In this document: positions 45,315 through 54,740 of the stretch, in pieces
Layout: every line of letters begins with the position of its first letter
Numbering within the stretch: position 1 is the first letter of the stretch
Assembly: GCF_000154845.1 (NCBI RefSeq)
Contig: NZ_DS981432.1
Span: forward strand, 1-64,000
Reading direction: 5' to 3'
Length of the DNA: 64,000 bases
DNA from: Phocaeicola coprocola DSM 17136
Lineage (GTDB): Bacteria > Bacteroidota > Bacteroidia > Bacteroidales > Bacteroidaceae
Made by a program: the position numbers and the translations under genes
The notes under the pieces: generated by a model
What the model saw: the letters and a program-made list of their open reading frames with translations, nothing else
What the model was told of the DNA's origin: nothing
The model's database searches: none

Positions 45315-46352
45315 ATGATTGTGAAGAGATTTGTTTTATGTGCTGCTGTGGTAATGGTTACATTTACAAACCATTACCTTGCAGCTCAGGATTTTAATCT
45401 GACCTACACTACTGAATTTCAAACTGATTTTCGTAAAGGAGCAAAATGGGTGAATTTACTTCGTACTGATTTCCTGCAATCCTTAGGTAATTCGGTTAAC
45501 ATTGAGGTTGCTTCTATCAGTGTGGCACGAACGAGTGATAAGAAGCTGGTTGATGATTTGCAAGTATATTCGAATATTGAAGAGGAAAACTTGCCTCTGG
45601 CTTTAGCCATATTAGGGATAAACTGGCATGTAGGGGCTTCTTCTCTTTTTGTTGGAATACGGAATCTGAATGAAGATTATTTTAATTCACCGTGTACATC
45701 TTTGTTTACCAATAGCTCATGCGGTATATTCCCTACTTTGTCGGCTAATTATCCGATTGCAAATTATCCGGTGGCTTCAGTAGGTATGGATTATAAGTTG
45801 AAGCTGGGAAACTGGCATATGGAAACTTCCATTTATAATGGAACCGGCTATAACATGTTTGTCGGAAAGGAAAATGTTTTTCGTTTTTGTCCGAAAACGG
45901 ATGGAATATTGAGTATTACATCATTAAATTATCAAAACAATGATAGCGGTTATTATATGGGCATTGCTTTACATAGCGGGATGTCTGCTGGTGATGAAAG
46001 TGGAAATGGTGAAACGGAAGAAAAGAAAAAGTTGAATACAGTACTTTGGGGATATGCGGAACAAAAACTTTCTTCTGGTCTGTATGCTTTGTTTCAATAT
46101 TCCATAAATCCGACAGAGAAACAAGGATGCCGTAGTTATGTAGGTGGTGGACTTGTAATGCGTTATAAGAAAATAGAAGGAGGTGTGTTTGCTGATTATG
46201 CGGATTTTACAACTGAACATGAATGGGCAAGTGAGTTGACTTGTAAGTTCTTGTTTGGGAAAAGCGGATATGTACAGCCTGCCTTCCATCTGATAGCCAA
46301 CACTCGTGAATGTAATTGGGTCGGACTAATCAGGTTAGGGTATGAGATATAA
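45315..46352 (+). CDS. Putative outer membrane porin-like protein
   Basis: A 345-residue protein with a signal peptide ending near 'YLAAQ' and alternating beta-strand pattern through to 'GLIRLGYEI', ending in an aliphatic rather than aromatic residue. It resembles carbohydrate-porin-type barrels. It begins 3 bases after the mgtA fragment, so it was probably the second gene of an Mg2+-linked operon and may have lost its promoter with the deletion. Substrate unknown. Confidence 0.65.
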   Translation: MIVKRFVLCAAVVMVTFTNHYLAAQDFNLTYTTEFQTDFRKGAKWVNLLRTDFLQSLGNSVNIEVASISVARTSDKKLVDDLQVYSNIEEENLPLALAILGINWHVGASSLFVGIRNLNEDYFNSPCTSLFTNSSCGIFPTLSANYPIANYPVASVGMDYKLKLGNWHMETSIYNGTGYNMFVGKENVFRFCPKTDGILSITSLNYQNNDSGYYMGIALHSGMSAGDESGNGETEEKKKLNTVLWGYAEQKLSSGLYALFQYSINPTEKQGCRSYVGGGLVMRYKKIEGGVFADYADFTTEHEWASELTCKFLFGKSGYVQPAFHLIANTRECNWVGLIRLGYEI

Positions 46353-46357
46353 TTTTT

Positions 46358-46399
46358 TCTGAGAGTGTGTCGTGATGTCTTTCGGGGCACACTCTCAGA
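46358..46399. terminator. Bidirectional terminator
   Basis: A 12-base stem (TCTGAGAGTGTG / CACACTCTCAGA) with T-rich flanks on both strands lies between the convergent porin-like gene and the DUF4435 gene. Confidence 0.8.
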
Positions 46400-46402
46400 T
46401 AT

Positions 46403-47401
46403 TTATTTGGCTATTTTCAGAAATGCTTCTATATCTCGCCGGATCATCTGATAAAGAGGTGATGACTGGTAATGGGGATTTTTACGGATAACCACTTCTA
46501 TATCAACCTGACTACGCTGATAGGCTGTGAGCTCATTATGTAACTGAATGTCGTGTAAAGCTAAATCGTGTATTTGTTGTTCACGTTCGCGGCGGAGTAC
46601 TGTGCATACCGGAATCAGCAGACGCAGTATGACATTGTCCATAATGTGATGCCCTTGAATGAACATGTAAGTATTGTCCGGGTACACTCCCAATGTACGG
46701 AACTCTTTTTTCATATCTTCGATCTCTTCCAGAGCTTCTACATGCCGTCTTTCTAACTCATGAAGTTTACGGTTGACTTTTTTGGACATGATTTCCAGAC
46801 TTTTTTCAGGATGGCGTGTACTGACTTGGTCTAACTTTACGAAAGAGCAGAAATCCAGTAAGGAAAATTCTGATAAATTATGTTGGCGGTAAAACCATAC
46901 AGACCAGATGAAAAGCGGATAGGCTATTTCTGAATAGAGTTTCATGAAGGCAGGAAAGTCAATCAGTTTATGGTCGTTTAGCGTAGCTGTAACACACGCT
47001 TCGTGTAAGCCTTCGGCATAGCAGTGGTAATTTTCTATGGCATAGGCGTACGTCTGTAATACGTAGGGGCTGTTGATGATATACCGTGACGTTTGAGTCC
47101 TTCCTTGAAGAAGATAATCGTAATCACTGTCAACACAGGCTATCATATTTTCTCCCAGACGACTTCCCAGTTCGTTCATCAAAACTGATTTCTTTCCCTT
47201 GGCAAGTGAACTTCGGGATGGCAACATGACTTCAAAGTAACGTTTGTCATTCTCATATTCGACCAGAAGGGAACGCCAAAAAGATATGTCATCGTAACTT
47301 TCTACATATGCGACGATTTTTCTTTTTGCTTGTTTTGGCTTCAGACTGTTGGCTGCTCCAATATAGAGTGAAGAAAGGTTTTCTGTAAGTCTTTTTCCCA
47401 T
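46403..47401 (-). CDS. DUF4435 (Toprim-like) protein, AriB-like
   Basis: A 332-residue soluble protein. A Toprim-like start 'IVAYVESYDDISFW' puts the candidate catalytic glutamate at E34, and 'IACVDSDYDYLL' gives D91, D93 and D95. 'AKGKKSVL' (67-74) is the other conserved DUF4435 block. DUF4435 proteins are Toprim-fold nuclease relatives; in the PARIS defence system the AriB subunit is DUF4435, paired with an AAA ATPase. The ATPase gene lies 12 bases upstream, as expected. The C-terminal half is helical and charged and includes 'FIQGHHIMDN'. A defence role is inference. Confidence 0.8.
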   Translation of the reverse strand: MGKRLTENLSSLYIGAANSLKPKQAKRKIVAYVESYDDISFWRSLLVEYENDKRYFEVMLPSRSSLAKGKKSVLMNELGSRLGENMIACVDSDYDYLLQGRTQTSRYIINSPYVLQTYAYAIENYHCYAEGLHEACVTATLNDHKLIDFPAFMKLYSEIAYPLFIWSVWFYRQHNLSEFSLLDFCSFVKLDQVSTRHPEKSLEIMSKKVNRKLHELERRHVEALEEIEDMKKEFRTLGVYPDNTYMFIQGHHIMDNVILRLLIPVCTVLRREREQQIHDLALHDIQLHNELTAYQRSQVDIEVVIRKNPHYQSSPLYQMIRRDIEAFLKIAK

Positions 47402-47413
47402 AGCCGTAATTGT

Positions 47414-48238
47414 TTAATGAGTAGTTATATCACTTACTTCTGTCACTGCATCTATCCATCCGTTCATAATTAAGGCAGGAGAGTGGGTGGTAAGTATGAT
47501 CTGTACATTAGGGTTTAAGCTTCGGATGAGTGAAATCAACCGTTGTTGCCATTCTACATGAAGAGATATTTCGGGCTCATCCATAAATAGTGCAAATGGC
47601 TGATTGTCTTGTACCAGTACGGTAAGCAAAATGACAAGCATTTGTTTTTCTCCTGATGACAGCTGGTAAGGAGTTAATATATCACCATCTTGCTCGAATA
47701 AGATTTCGTTGCTTCTGCGGTTTATTTTTTTTCCGGTTTCGCTGAAAAGATCATCCATTAAGTCCTGGAATTTTGTTTTGGGACGTGAAACTTCAGCAGC
47801 ACGAGCCTGATCTTCTATAACTCCGCTTGTAAGCAGTTCGATAATTCTGTTTCCGATATTTACCTGATAATCCAGATAGCGACGCTGAAGCAGATATAAT
47901 TGCCAGTCGAGTTCTGTTTTTACATTTGAGTTTCCTATCTTTTCAAGCAGTCCGGAATTGATTAGCGGACGGTCGAAACTACGGATTACGTCAAATCGGA
48001 TGAAATTAGCATCTTCAGGAGAGAATACGAAAGAAACTCCCGGCTGTACGCCATTAGTCAATGCATGCCCTTCCAGTTCGTTAAGATATCGTACGGAATT
48101 GTTCAAAATTGTACTTTTACCAATACCATTTACTCCGCTTAAAATGTTGACATCAGCACGTAAGTCCCATGAGATATTCTTTCTTCCCCATAGACCTTTA
48201 ATTTCGATACGTTTAATGTAGTCGGCTTGCTTCTTCAT
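47414..48238 (-). CDS. AAA/ABC-type ATPase (AriA-like)
   Basis: A 274-residue ATPase of the RecF/SMC-like AAA class. Walker A is 'GVNGIGKS' (35-42), the ABC signature is 'LSSGEKQ' (193-199), Walker B is 'FALFMDEPE' (215-223) and the switch histidine is H252 in 'THSP'. The helical insert between Walker A and signature is short. It heads a two-gene operon with the DUF4435 gene. PARIS AriA and OLD nucleases share this ATPase type; here ATPase and Toprim are on separate genes, as in PARIS. It is shorter than the AriA proteins I recall. Confidence 0.85.
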   Translation of the reverse strand: MKKQADYIKRIEIKGLWGRKNISWDLRADVNILSGVNGIGKSTILNNSVRYLNELEGHALTNGVQPGVSFVFSPEDANFIRFDVIRSFDRPLINSGLLEKIGNSNVKTELDWQLYLLQRRYLDYQVNIGNRIIELLTSGVIEDQARAAEVSRPKTKFQDLMDDLFSETGKKINRRSNEILFEQDGDILTPYQLSSGEKQMLVILLTVLVQDNQPFALFMDEPEISLHVEWQQRLISLIRSLNPNVQIILTTHSPALIMNGWIDAVTEVSDITTH

Positions 48239-48264
48239 GGTTGTATTTGTTTATACGCTTTAAA

Positions 48265-48296
48265 CAAAAATACGGATAATCTTGGAATAAATCAAT
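48265..48296 (-). promoter_or_regulatory. Promoter of the ATPase-DUF4435 operon
   Basis: On the minus strand ATTG (48296-48293), 20 bases, TATTTTTG (48272-48265): one mismatch from consensus, 27 bases before the ATPase ATG. Confidence 0.65.
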
Positions 48297-48347
48297 GTTT
48301 ACAGCTCTCTTTTTTCGGATAACTCTTACCTTTGCATCGTAAAAAAT

Positions 48348-49280
48348 ATGATAGAAAACATGAATGTAAAAGTTATAAGAGCACATCTTGCTTTGCTGGG
48401 TGCGGCAAGTATGTGGGGATTGATGTCGCCAATGGGAAAGGCGGCCATGGAAGCTGGTATAACCGGATTGTCGTTGGCTACAATGCGTATGATAGGTGGT
48501 GCGGTTTGTTTTTGGATTGCGTCATTGTTTGCTCCGAAGGAGAAAGTTAGTTCGCATGATTTGATGTTACTTTTCTTTGCCGGACTGTTGGGTATTGTGT
48601 GCAATCAGGGATGTTTTACATTTGGTTTGTCGCTTACATCTCCTATAGATGCTTCTATTGTAACTACTACCATGCCGATAGTAACTATGATATTGGCTGC
48701 ACTTTTTTTGAAAGAACCTGTTACACCCAAGAAGGTTATTGGTATATTTCTAGGCTCAATCGGTGCGCTTATGCTGATTTTAAGCAATCAGGGCGGATCG
48801 GTAGATGGAGGAGGCAGCATTTTGGGAGATGCATTGTGCATAACGGCTCAGGTAAGTTTTGCCTGTTATCTGACTATATTTAAGAAACTTATTTCGCGCT
48901 ACAATGTGTTTACACTGATGAAATGGATGTTTACTTATGCGGCTATCTGTTTCATTCCTTTTTCCTACCGTGATTTTTCAGCAATGACGACTATGTCTTT
49001 CTCTGCTACGGTATGGATGGAAGTTGGTTATGTTGTCTTATTCGGAACATTCTTTGCCTATATTTTGATGCTCGTAGGTCAGAAGACACTTCGTCCTACC
49101 GTCGTAAGTATGTATAACTATATACAGCCCATTGTCGGAACTACAGTATCAGTCTTTTTAGGAATGGGAGTCTTTGGCTGGACCAAAGCATTGGCAGCGG
49201 TATTGATTTTTGTAGGTGTTTATGTTGTAACCCAGAGTAAGTCGCGGGCACAGATGCTGGCTGAAGGTGAGAAGGAATAA
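48348..49280 (+). CDS. EamA/DMT family transporter
   Basis: A 310-residue protein with about ten membrane segments in two EamA repeats ('LALLGAASMWGLMSPMGKAAMEAG' and 'GDALCITAQVSFACYLTIFKKLI'). These export metabolites or amino acids; the substrate is unknown. The ATG at 48348 and one at 48360 are both possible starts. TACCTTTG at 48327-48334 is a likely -7 box. The helicase gene follows after 11 bases. Confidence 0.9.
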   Translation: MIENMNVKVIRAHLALLGAASMWGLMSPMGKAAMEAGITGLSLATMRMIGGAVCFWIASLFAPKEKVSSHDLMLLFFAGLLGIVCNQGCFTFGLSLTSPIDASIVTTTMPIVTMILAALFLKEPVTPKKVIGIFLGSIGALMLILSNQGGSVDGGGSILGDALCITAQVSFACYLTIFKKLISRYNVFTLMKWMFTYAAICFIPFSYRDFSAMTTMSFSATVWMEVGYVVLFGTFFAYILMLVGQKTLRPTVVSMYNYIQPIVGTTVSVFLGMGVFGWTKALAAVLIFVGVYVVTQSKSRAQMLAEGEKE

Positions 49281-49291
49281 ATGTTTAGCCT

Positions 49292-51181
49292 ATGAGAGAA
49301 GATCCGTGTATAAAATCTCCTGTACTTTATTTGCAACATCAATATGAATTGTTGCAGATAGAATATGAATACGAAAAGGAACAGTTTAAGCAGCAAACAG
49401 AGCTGATGGGCATTGGACGGAAAATCAAGCGCGGTATGTGCTGGTATCCGTTAAATCTGGGACGAAATTATTATAACGCCTTAAATCAGCTGGTGATAGA
49501 AGTTGAGCGACGTGAAGACAAGGATGTCGAACATCAGTTTGAATATGGACGTCCGGTATGTTTCTTTACGCAAGACGTTTCGGGTAAATTGAATTATCTG
49601 AACTTTGTCGCAACAGTAAACTACGTGGATGAAGATCGGTTGGTTGTGATTCTTCCTTCCGTTGATGCTTTGCTTGCCTTGCAAAGTAAAGAAGTCGTAG
49701 GTGTACAACTTTATTTTGATGAAACAAGTTATCGCCTGATGTTTGAGGCTTTAAAGCAAGTTATCGGAGCAAAAAATAATCGTTTGGCAGAGTTGCGTGA
49801 TATCTTTCATGGAACTCAACCTGCTTCTACTTTTTCGTTTCATCCTTTGCGCTTTCCTTGGTTAAATGCTACGCAGGAGGAAGCTATGAATAAAGTACTT
49901 CATGCTAAGGATGTAGCAATCGTACATGGGCCTCCCGGAACGGGAAAAACTACTACTCTGGTAGAGGTTGTATACGAAACTCTTCATCGGGAAAATCAGG
50001 TATTGGTTTGTGCACAGAGTAATATGGCCGTCGACTGGATAAGTGAAAAACTAGTCGACAGGGGAGTAAGTGTATTACGTATAGGAAATCCTAGTCGGGT
50101 GAATGATAAGATGTTATCGTTCACTTATGAACGCCGTTTTGAATCTCATCCTGATTATCCGCAGCTATGGAGTATTCGTAAAGCGATACGCGAATTGTAT
50201 GCCAGAAGCAGAAAAGGCGCTGAACGAGAAGCTGTCCGGCAAAAGATTAATTCGCTGAAAGACCGTGCAACAGAATTGGAGATTCGTATCAATGAATCTT
50301 TATTTTCTGAGGCTCGTGTAATTGCCTGCACATTGGTTGGCAGTGCCAATCGCTTGTTGACAGGGCAGAAATTCGGAACATTGTTTATTGATGAGGCCGC
50401 TCAGGCACTTGAAGCTGCCTGCTGGATTCCGATACGGAAAGCCGACCGGGTGATATTGGCAGGAGATCATTGTCAGCTTCCTCCGACGGTAAAGGCACCG
50501 GAAGCTCTTCGTGCAGGACTGGGACATACGCTGATGCAGACTATTGTAAAGAATAAACCCGATACTGTTTCACTGCTGAAGCTCCAGTATCGTATGAATG
50601 ATGAGATTATGCGTTTTTCATCGGAATGGTTTTACGGAGGGATGTTGCAGTCTGCTCCTGAAGTAAAATATCGTAGCATTCTCGATTTTGATACTCCTAT
50701 TGAATGGATCAATACTGAAGGATTAGATTGTAATGAGGAGTTTATTGGTGAAAATTATGGAAGAATAAACAAGTCGGAAGCTGAATTATCTATCGAGCAG
50801 CTGAAAGGTTATATTACCAAAATAGGACGGGAACGTTTCTTGAATGAACGGATTGATGTAGGTATGATTTCGCCATATAAGGCACAGGTACAATATTTGC
50901 GTCGTCTTGTCCGAAATGATGCTTTTTTTAAGCCTTACCGGCAGGCTATCACGATTAATACTGTGGATGGATTTCAGGGACAGGAACGTGATGTGATTCT
51001 GATTAGTTTGGTACGTGCTAACGAGGAAGGACAGATTGGTTTCCTGAATGATTTACGACGTATGAATGTTGCGATTACCCGAGCTCGTATGAAACTGATT
51101 ATATTGGGAGATGCTTCAACATTAACCCGGCATGCTTTTTACAAGAAGCTATATACTTACATAGAAAGTCTGCATGAATAG
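49292..51181 (+). CDS. Superfamily 1 DNA/RNA helicase (UPF1/IGHMBP2-like)
   Basis: A 629-residue helicase. Motif I 'GPPGTGKTTTLVEV', motif II 'FIDEAAQALE', motif III 'LAGDHCQLPPTV', motif V 'TVDGFQGQERDVILISLVRAN' and motif VI 'LNDLRRMNVAITRARMKLI' are all present. The order and sequence fit the AAA_11/AAA_12 UPF1-like group. The N-terminal 200 residues hold the SMBP-2-like domain. It is close behind the EamA gene. The substrate, DNA or RNA, cannot be told. Confidence 0.93.
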   Translation: MREDPCIKSPVLYLQHQYELLQIEYEYEKEQFKQQTELMGIGRKIKRGMCWYPLNLGRNYYNALNQLVIEVERREDKDVEHQFEYGRPVCFFTQDVSGKLNYLNFVATVNYVDEDRLVVILPSVDALLALQSKEVVGVQLYFDETSYRLMFEALKQVIGAKNNRLAELRDIFHGTQPASTFSFHPLRFPWLNATQEEAMNKVLHAKDVAIVHGPPGTGKTTTLVEVVYETLHRENQVLVCAQSNMAVDWISEKLVDRGVSVLRIGNPSRVNDKMLSFTYERRFESHPDYPQLWSIRKAIRELYARSRKGAEREAVRQKINSLKDRATELEIRINESLFSEARVIACTLVGSANRLLTGQKFGTLFIDEAAQALEAACWIPIRKADRVILAGDHCQLPPTVKAPEALRAGLGHTLMQTIVKNKPDTVSLLKLQYRMNDEIMRFSSEWFYGGMLQSAPEVKYRSILDFDTPIEWINTEGLDCNEEFIGENYGRINKSEAELSIEQLKGYITKIGRERFLNERIDVGMISPYKAQVQYLRRLVRNDAFFKPYRQAITINTVDGFQGQERDVILISLVRANEEGQIGFLNDLRRMNVAITRARMKLIILGDASTLTRHAFYKKLYTYIESLHE

Positions 51182-51209
51182 TTCGAGGATATTGATACAC
51201 TGATAAACA

Positions 51210-51266
51210 AAAACTCTTCTTTTATTTCTGGAAACAAACATTTACAGATGATAAAAGAAGAGTTTT
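51210..51266. terminator. Bidirectional terminator
   Basis: A 16-base perfect inverted repeat (51210-51225, 51251-51266) rich in A on one side and T on the other separates the convergent helicase and efflux operons. Confidence 0.85.
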
Positions 51267-51297
51267 TTATAATGCTTTTTAAAATATGGATATGGGT

Positions 51298-52548
51298 TTA
51301 TCCTGCTTGAAGACGCTTTTTATTCCGGTAAGTTTTTAATCGTTCTAACGCGTGTTTACGACTTAACATGATTTGACGTCGGTATACGATACAGGTTGTA
51401 ATAAAATACACTACGGCTTGTATCCATAATCCCCTGATTATAGGTAAGACATCATGTAGTGTTGCTCCCATGGTATTGATGCGTACATAACCGTTTATTC
51501 CAAACGTAGAAGGGAAGAGCCATGAGAATATTTCCCAAAATTTAGGAATAGCTGCGCCTGGCCATGATATACCTGATATAAACAGTAAAGGTACAGAGGT
51601 AAATACAAATATCAGCATGCACGATTCTCTGTGATGAACGAATATAGAGCAGGTCATGGCAAAGAAAATACATGCCAGCAGATAAGGTAAAGTAAACCAG
51701 AATAAAGTAGCTGGTTGAGCTATCTGTACCAGGCTGAATATTTTAGGAACCAGACAGAGAATATATGTCGACATAACAGTATAGATCATCAGGTATGCAA
51801 GCGATTTTCCTAATACAATGCGTAATGTCCCTTGATATTGCCGGCTGATAGGTACAAGGTCGCGGAATCGATTGTTTTCGCGTGCTGTTCCAGCAGACAA
51901 ACCTACTCCCAGCAATAGAGTTTGTTGGATAATAAGTATTAAAACAGCTGGAATAAGGAAGCTGGCAAAACCGTCTTGTGGATTGAACAAAGAAACAGAC
52001 TCATATTCTATTGGAGTTGTACTGATTTCATCTTGTCGTTCTGTTGTATTACCTAATCTCTTTACCTGAATCTCCTTATTCATTTTCAAGGAGGTTTCTG
52101 TATTTGCCAGCAAAATTGCTTTGTAATAAAGCATTCCGCTCATGTCGCAATAAATGCTTACGTGAGCTTGCTTACCTTCGGCCAGATCTTGACTGAAGCT
52201 TTCAGGGATATATATAATGCCATATACCTTTTGGTCCTTAAGCAATAGCCTTGCTTCTTCCATATCGGCGCAATAAGACTGTATATGTACATCGGGACTT
52301 CCATCTACCATACGTATGTATTTTCTGCTTTGAGAACTGTTATTCGCGTCTACCACTGCTGTGGGAACCTCACGAACAACCTCGTTTGTATATATGAAAG
52401 CATATATCAACGGGTAAGCTAATGGAACCAGCAGGAAAAATATCAGGACTCCCTGATCTTTTATCGTAGCTTTAAGTTCCTTTCTGAATATATAGAACAG
52501 TCCATTCAGCCCTTGCCGTATAATATGTCGGAGTGAATATTTTTCCAT
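51298..52548 (-). CDS. ABC-2 type permease
   Basis: A 416-residue permease with one membrane segment near residue 35, a large extracytoplasmic loop to about 190, and five C-terminal membrane segments ('RENNRFRDLVPISRQYQG'). This is the YhhJ/YbhR-type ABC-2 permease layout. It is the last gene of a four-gene efflux operon (tolC-hlyD-permease-permease), with 10-base spacers. No ATPase gene accompanies it. Confidence 0.9.
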   Translation of the reverse strand: MEKYSLRHIIRQGLNGLFYIFRKELKATIKDQGVLIFFLLVPLAYPLIYAFIYTNEVVREVPTAVVDANNSSQSRKYIRMVDGSPDVHIQSYCADMEEARLLLKDQKVYGIIYIPESFSQDLAEGKQAHVSIYCDMSGMLYYKAILLANTETSLKMNKEIQVKRLGNTTERQDEISTTPIEYESVSLFNPQDGFASFLIPAVLILIIQQTLLLGVGLSAGTARENNRFRDLVPISRQYQGTLRIVLGKSLAYLMIYTVMSTYILCLVPKIFSLVQIAQPATLFWFTLPYLLACIFFAMTCSIFVHHRESCMLIFVFTSVPLLFISGISWPGAAIPKFWEIFSWLFPSTFGINGYVRINTMGATLHDVLPIIRGLWIQAVVYFITTCIVYRRQIMLSRKHALERLKTYRNKKRLQAG

Positions 52549-52558
52549 GATTGACCTT

Positions 52559-53734
52559 TTAAGGAATATATGTATAGTGTAACATGATTGTACGCAGTTT
52601 CTTCAATACAAAGAATGGCAGCAGCATAAATATGATTAATGCCACTACAGAATGCCAGGCATAAATAAGTGGATAACCGTTGAGTGCAAGGTTGGCATAT
52701 AGTAAAAAGTAATGCCTCAATGGGAATAGCACACTGAGTGCCTGAAGAGTCGGATGCATGGCCATAACCGGAAATGTAAATCCTGAAATGGAAAAAGATA
52801 AAACTCCCCAAAGTGAGGCTGCACTAAGAGCTAGACGAAGCGTGCCAAATAGGCCAAAGAAAAACAGACCTACAGCTTGTGAAGCCAGTACTAATAAGAG
52901 TCCTGACAATAACATTGGGAAGATACCACTGTTACATGGGTAATGTAAAAATCCATAGAGATATACATTGTAGAATACAGCTATGATAAAAAACAGAATT
53001 GTTTGTGGCAATAATTTGCCAACCAATGCTGTAACAATGGAATTATCTGCTAAATGAAGTAACTCCTTTGCTGTATTTTCTTTTATTTCAACTCCTATTG
53101 TATATGCTGTAATTAGAAAAATCAGTAGCATCAATATTCCGGGAAATAGTGTGTTACACAGATATACGGAATAGTTTAGCCAGGGATTATTCAGTGGGTG
53201 AGTATCAATGACAATTGGTTGTAAGAATGCTACAGCCTGATCTTCTGTTGCTCCCTTGGCCAATAAGGTACTCTGACCTATGGCAGCAGAAGCAAGCTCA
53301 CTCATCGTACGTTGATCTCTGTAAAGTAGAGAACCGGCTATCAGGTATGAATAGTTTGTGTAAAAAGACACTTTAGGTTGTCTGCCTGCTATTGCTTTCT
53401 CTGTAGTCCCTTCCGGAATGTAATAGAATGAATAAATTTCTCCGCGCTGGATGGCTTCCCTTGCTTCGTTAAAACTACCGTAGTGGGCTACGATTTTAGT
53501 CTGCTGAAAAGCATCCAGATTACGTATGATCGTACGTGTAGTTGAAGTATTGTCAAGGTCCACTACGCCTGCAGGCATATTGGTAGGTAGCCCGCTGCTC
53601 ATTAGCGTAGTAAAGAAAATATAACTGAAAATCGGAGCTATTACCATGCAAAAGAGATACATCGGCTTGGTTGCGATGCGTATAACTTCTCGTTTCGCAA
53701 TTTGTAACAGGCGTTTATGGACAGTAATTGACAT
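52559..53734 (-). CDS. ABC-2 type permease
   Basis: A 391-residue paralogue of the next permease gene, with the same layout: first membrane segment at about 22-45, an external loop ('GLPTNMPAGVVDLDNTSTTRTI'), then a cluster of five membrane segments ('EIKENTAKELLHLADNSIVTALVGKLLPQT'). The two probably form a heterodimeric channel fed by the HlyD-type adaptor. The ATPase would have to come from elsewhere. Confidence 0.9.
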   Translation of the reverse strand: MSITVHKRLLQIAKREVIRIATKPMYLFCMVIAPIFSYIFFTTLMSSGLPTNMPAGVVDLDNTSTTRTIIRNLDAFQQTKIVAHYGSFNEAREAIQRGEIYSFYYIPEGTTEKAIAGRQPKVSFYTNYSYLIAGSLLYRDQRTMSELASAAIGQSTLLAKGATEDQAVAFLQPIVIDTHPLNNPWLNYSVYLCNTLFPGILMLLIFLITAYTIGVEIKENTAKELLHLADNSIVTALVGKLLPQTILFFIIAVFYNVYLYGFLHYPCNSGIFPMLLSGLLLVLASQAVGLFFFGLFGTLRLALSAASLWGVLSFSISGFTFPVMAMHPTLQALSVLFPLRHYFLLYANLALNGYPLIYAWHSVVALIIFMLLPFFVLKKLRTIMLHYTYIP

Positions 53735-53744
53735 AGTTTATTCT

Positions 53745-54731
53745 TTATTTTTCAATAATAGCCGACATGCCGGGGCGTAAGTTCTCTACTGTTTGTACGG
53801 GTTTGGCTTTTACCTCAAAAGTTTTTAAATCGAACTGTCCGGTTGTCTTGGTTGCTTTCCATGCTGCATAAGTTCCCAAATCTTTCATGTATGTGACCTT
53901 GAAAGTTGCATTCTTTTCTAATGCAGGTATATAAGCTGTAATTTCCCCTCCTACGGTAAAATCTTTCAAGAAATCTTCTCGTACATTAAAGGTTACCCAC
54001 ATATCGTCTAGCTGAGCAACATTCATGATTGGAGCTCCAGTACCTACCAGCTCACCTACTTTAGGGAATATTTCTGTAACTTCTCCATCGGCAGACGCTA
54101 TCAGATAAGTTTCGTTTATATACGAAGTAACTTCGGCCACAGCACCTTTCGCACGCTCTACCTGAGCTGCTGCCATTGCTTTGTCTTCACGTTGTGCACC
54201 ATTTTTAGCCATTGTGTATTGTGCTTTGGCAGCCCGTTCTGTTGCGGCCATAGCATCATATTGAGCTTTTGCTTCATCTCTTTTTTGAGCAGACATAACT
54301 CCTTCTTCATACAATCTGTTTACACGGTTATATGATTTTTCTGCGATGTCCAGACCAGCTTTTGCCTTTTGCCACATTTCGAATGCTGCTTGCAACTGTT
54401 CTGAACGAGTGCCACGGATTGCTTTTTCATTTAAAGCCTGTGCAGCTTGTTCTGCTGCCTGTGCCTGAGATAATTTAGCCTGTACATCCGGAGCTTCAAG
54501 TATAGCAAGTGTATCTCCAGCCTTTACTTTTTCTCCTTCATCTACTAAAAATTTAAGTATACGTCCTGGCACTTTGCTCGAAACGCGATATTCAGTTGCT
54601 TCTGCCTGACCTTGAATAATTTCAGGACCTTTTCCGAGAGTAAAGAATCCGATGATACTTACAATGACAATTACTGCAGCAAGTGTAAAAAATGCCAGCA
54701 TGATATTGCTGTGTTGAGATTTTTCAGTCAT
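53745..54731 (-). CDS. HlyD family membrane fusion protein
   Basis: A 328-residue periplasmic adaptor: one N-terminal membrane anchor (about 11-30), lipoyl-like halves 'VPGRILKFLVDEGEKVKAGDTLAIL' and 'ADGEVTEIFPKVGELVGTGAPIM', and a helical hairpin of about 100 residues between them. It bridges the inner-membrane permeases to the TolC-like channel. Confidence 0.93.
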   Translation of the reverse strand: MTEKSQHSNIMLAFFTLAAVIVIVSIIGFFTLGKGPEIIQGQAEATEYRVSSKVPGRILKFLVDEGEKVKAGDTLAILEAPDVQAKLSQAQAAEQAAQALNEKAIRGTRSEQLQAAFEMWQKAKAGLDIAEKSYNRVNRLYEEGVMSAQKRDEAKAQYDAMAATERAAKAQYTMAKNGAQREDKAMAAAQVERAKGAVAEVTSYINETYLIASADGEVTEIFPKVGELVGTGAPIMNVAQLDDMWVTFNVREDFLKDFTVGGEITAYIPALEKNATFKVTYMKDLGTYAAWKATKTTGQFDLKTFEVKAKPVQTVENLRPGMSAIIEK

Positions 54732-54740
54732 ATTGATTTA

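Noticed and set aside
46403-48238. OLD-family nuclease (single protein) or Gabija system
   Set aside because: The ATPase and Toprim-like parts are on separate genes and no UvrD-like helicase is adjacent; the UPF1-like helicase at 49292 is on the opposite strand in a different operon.
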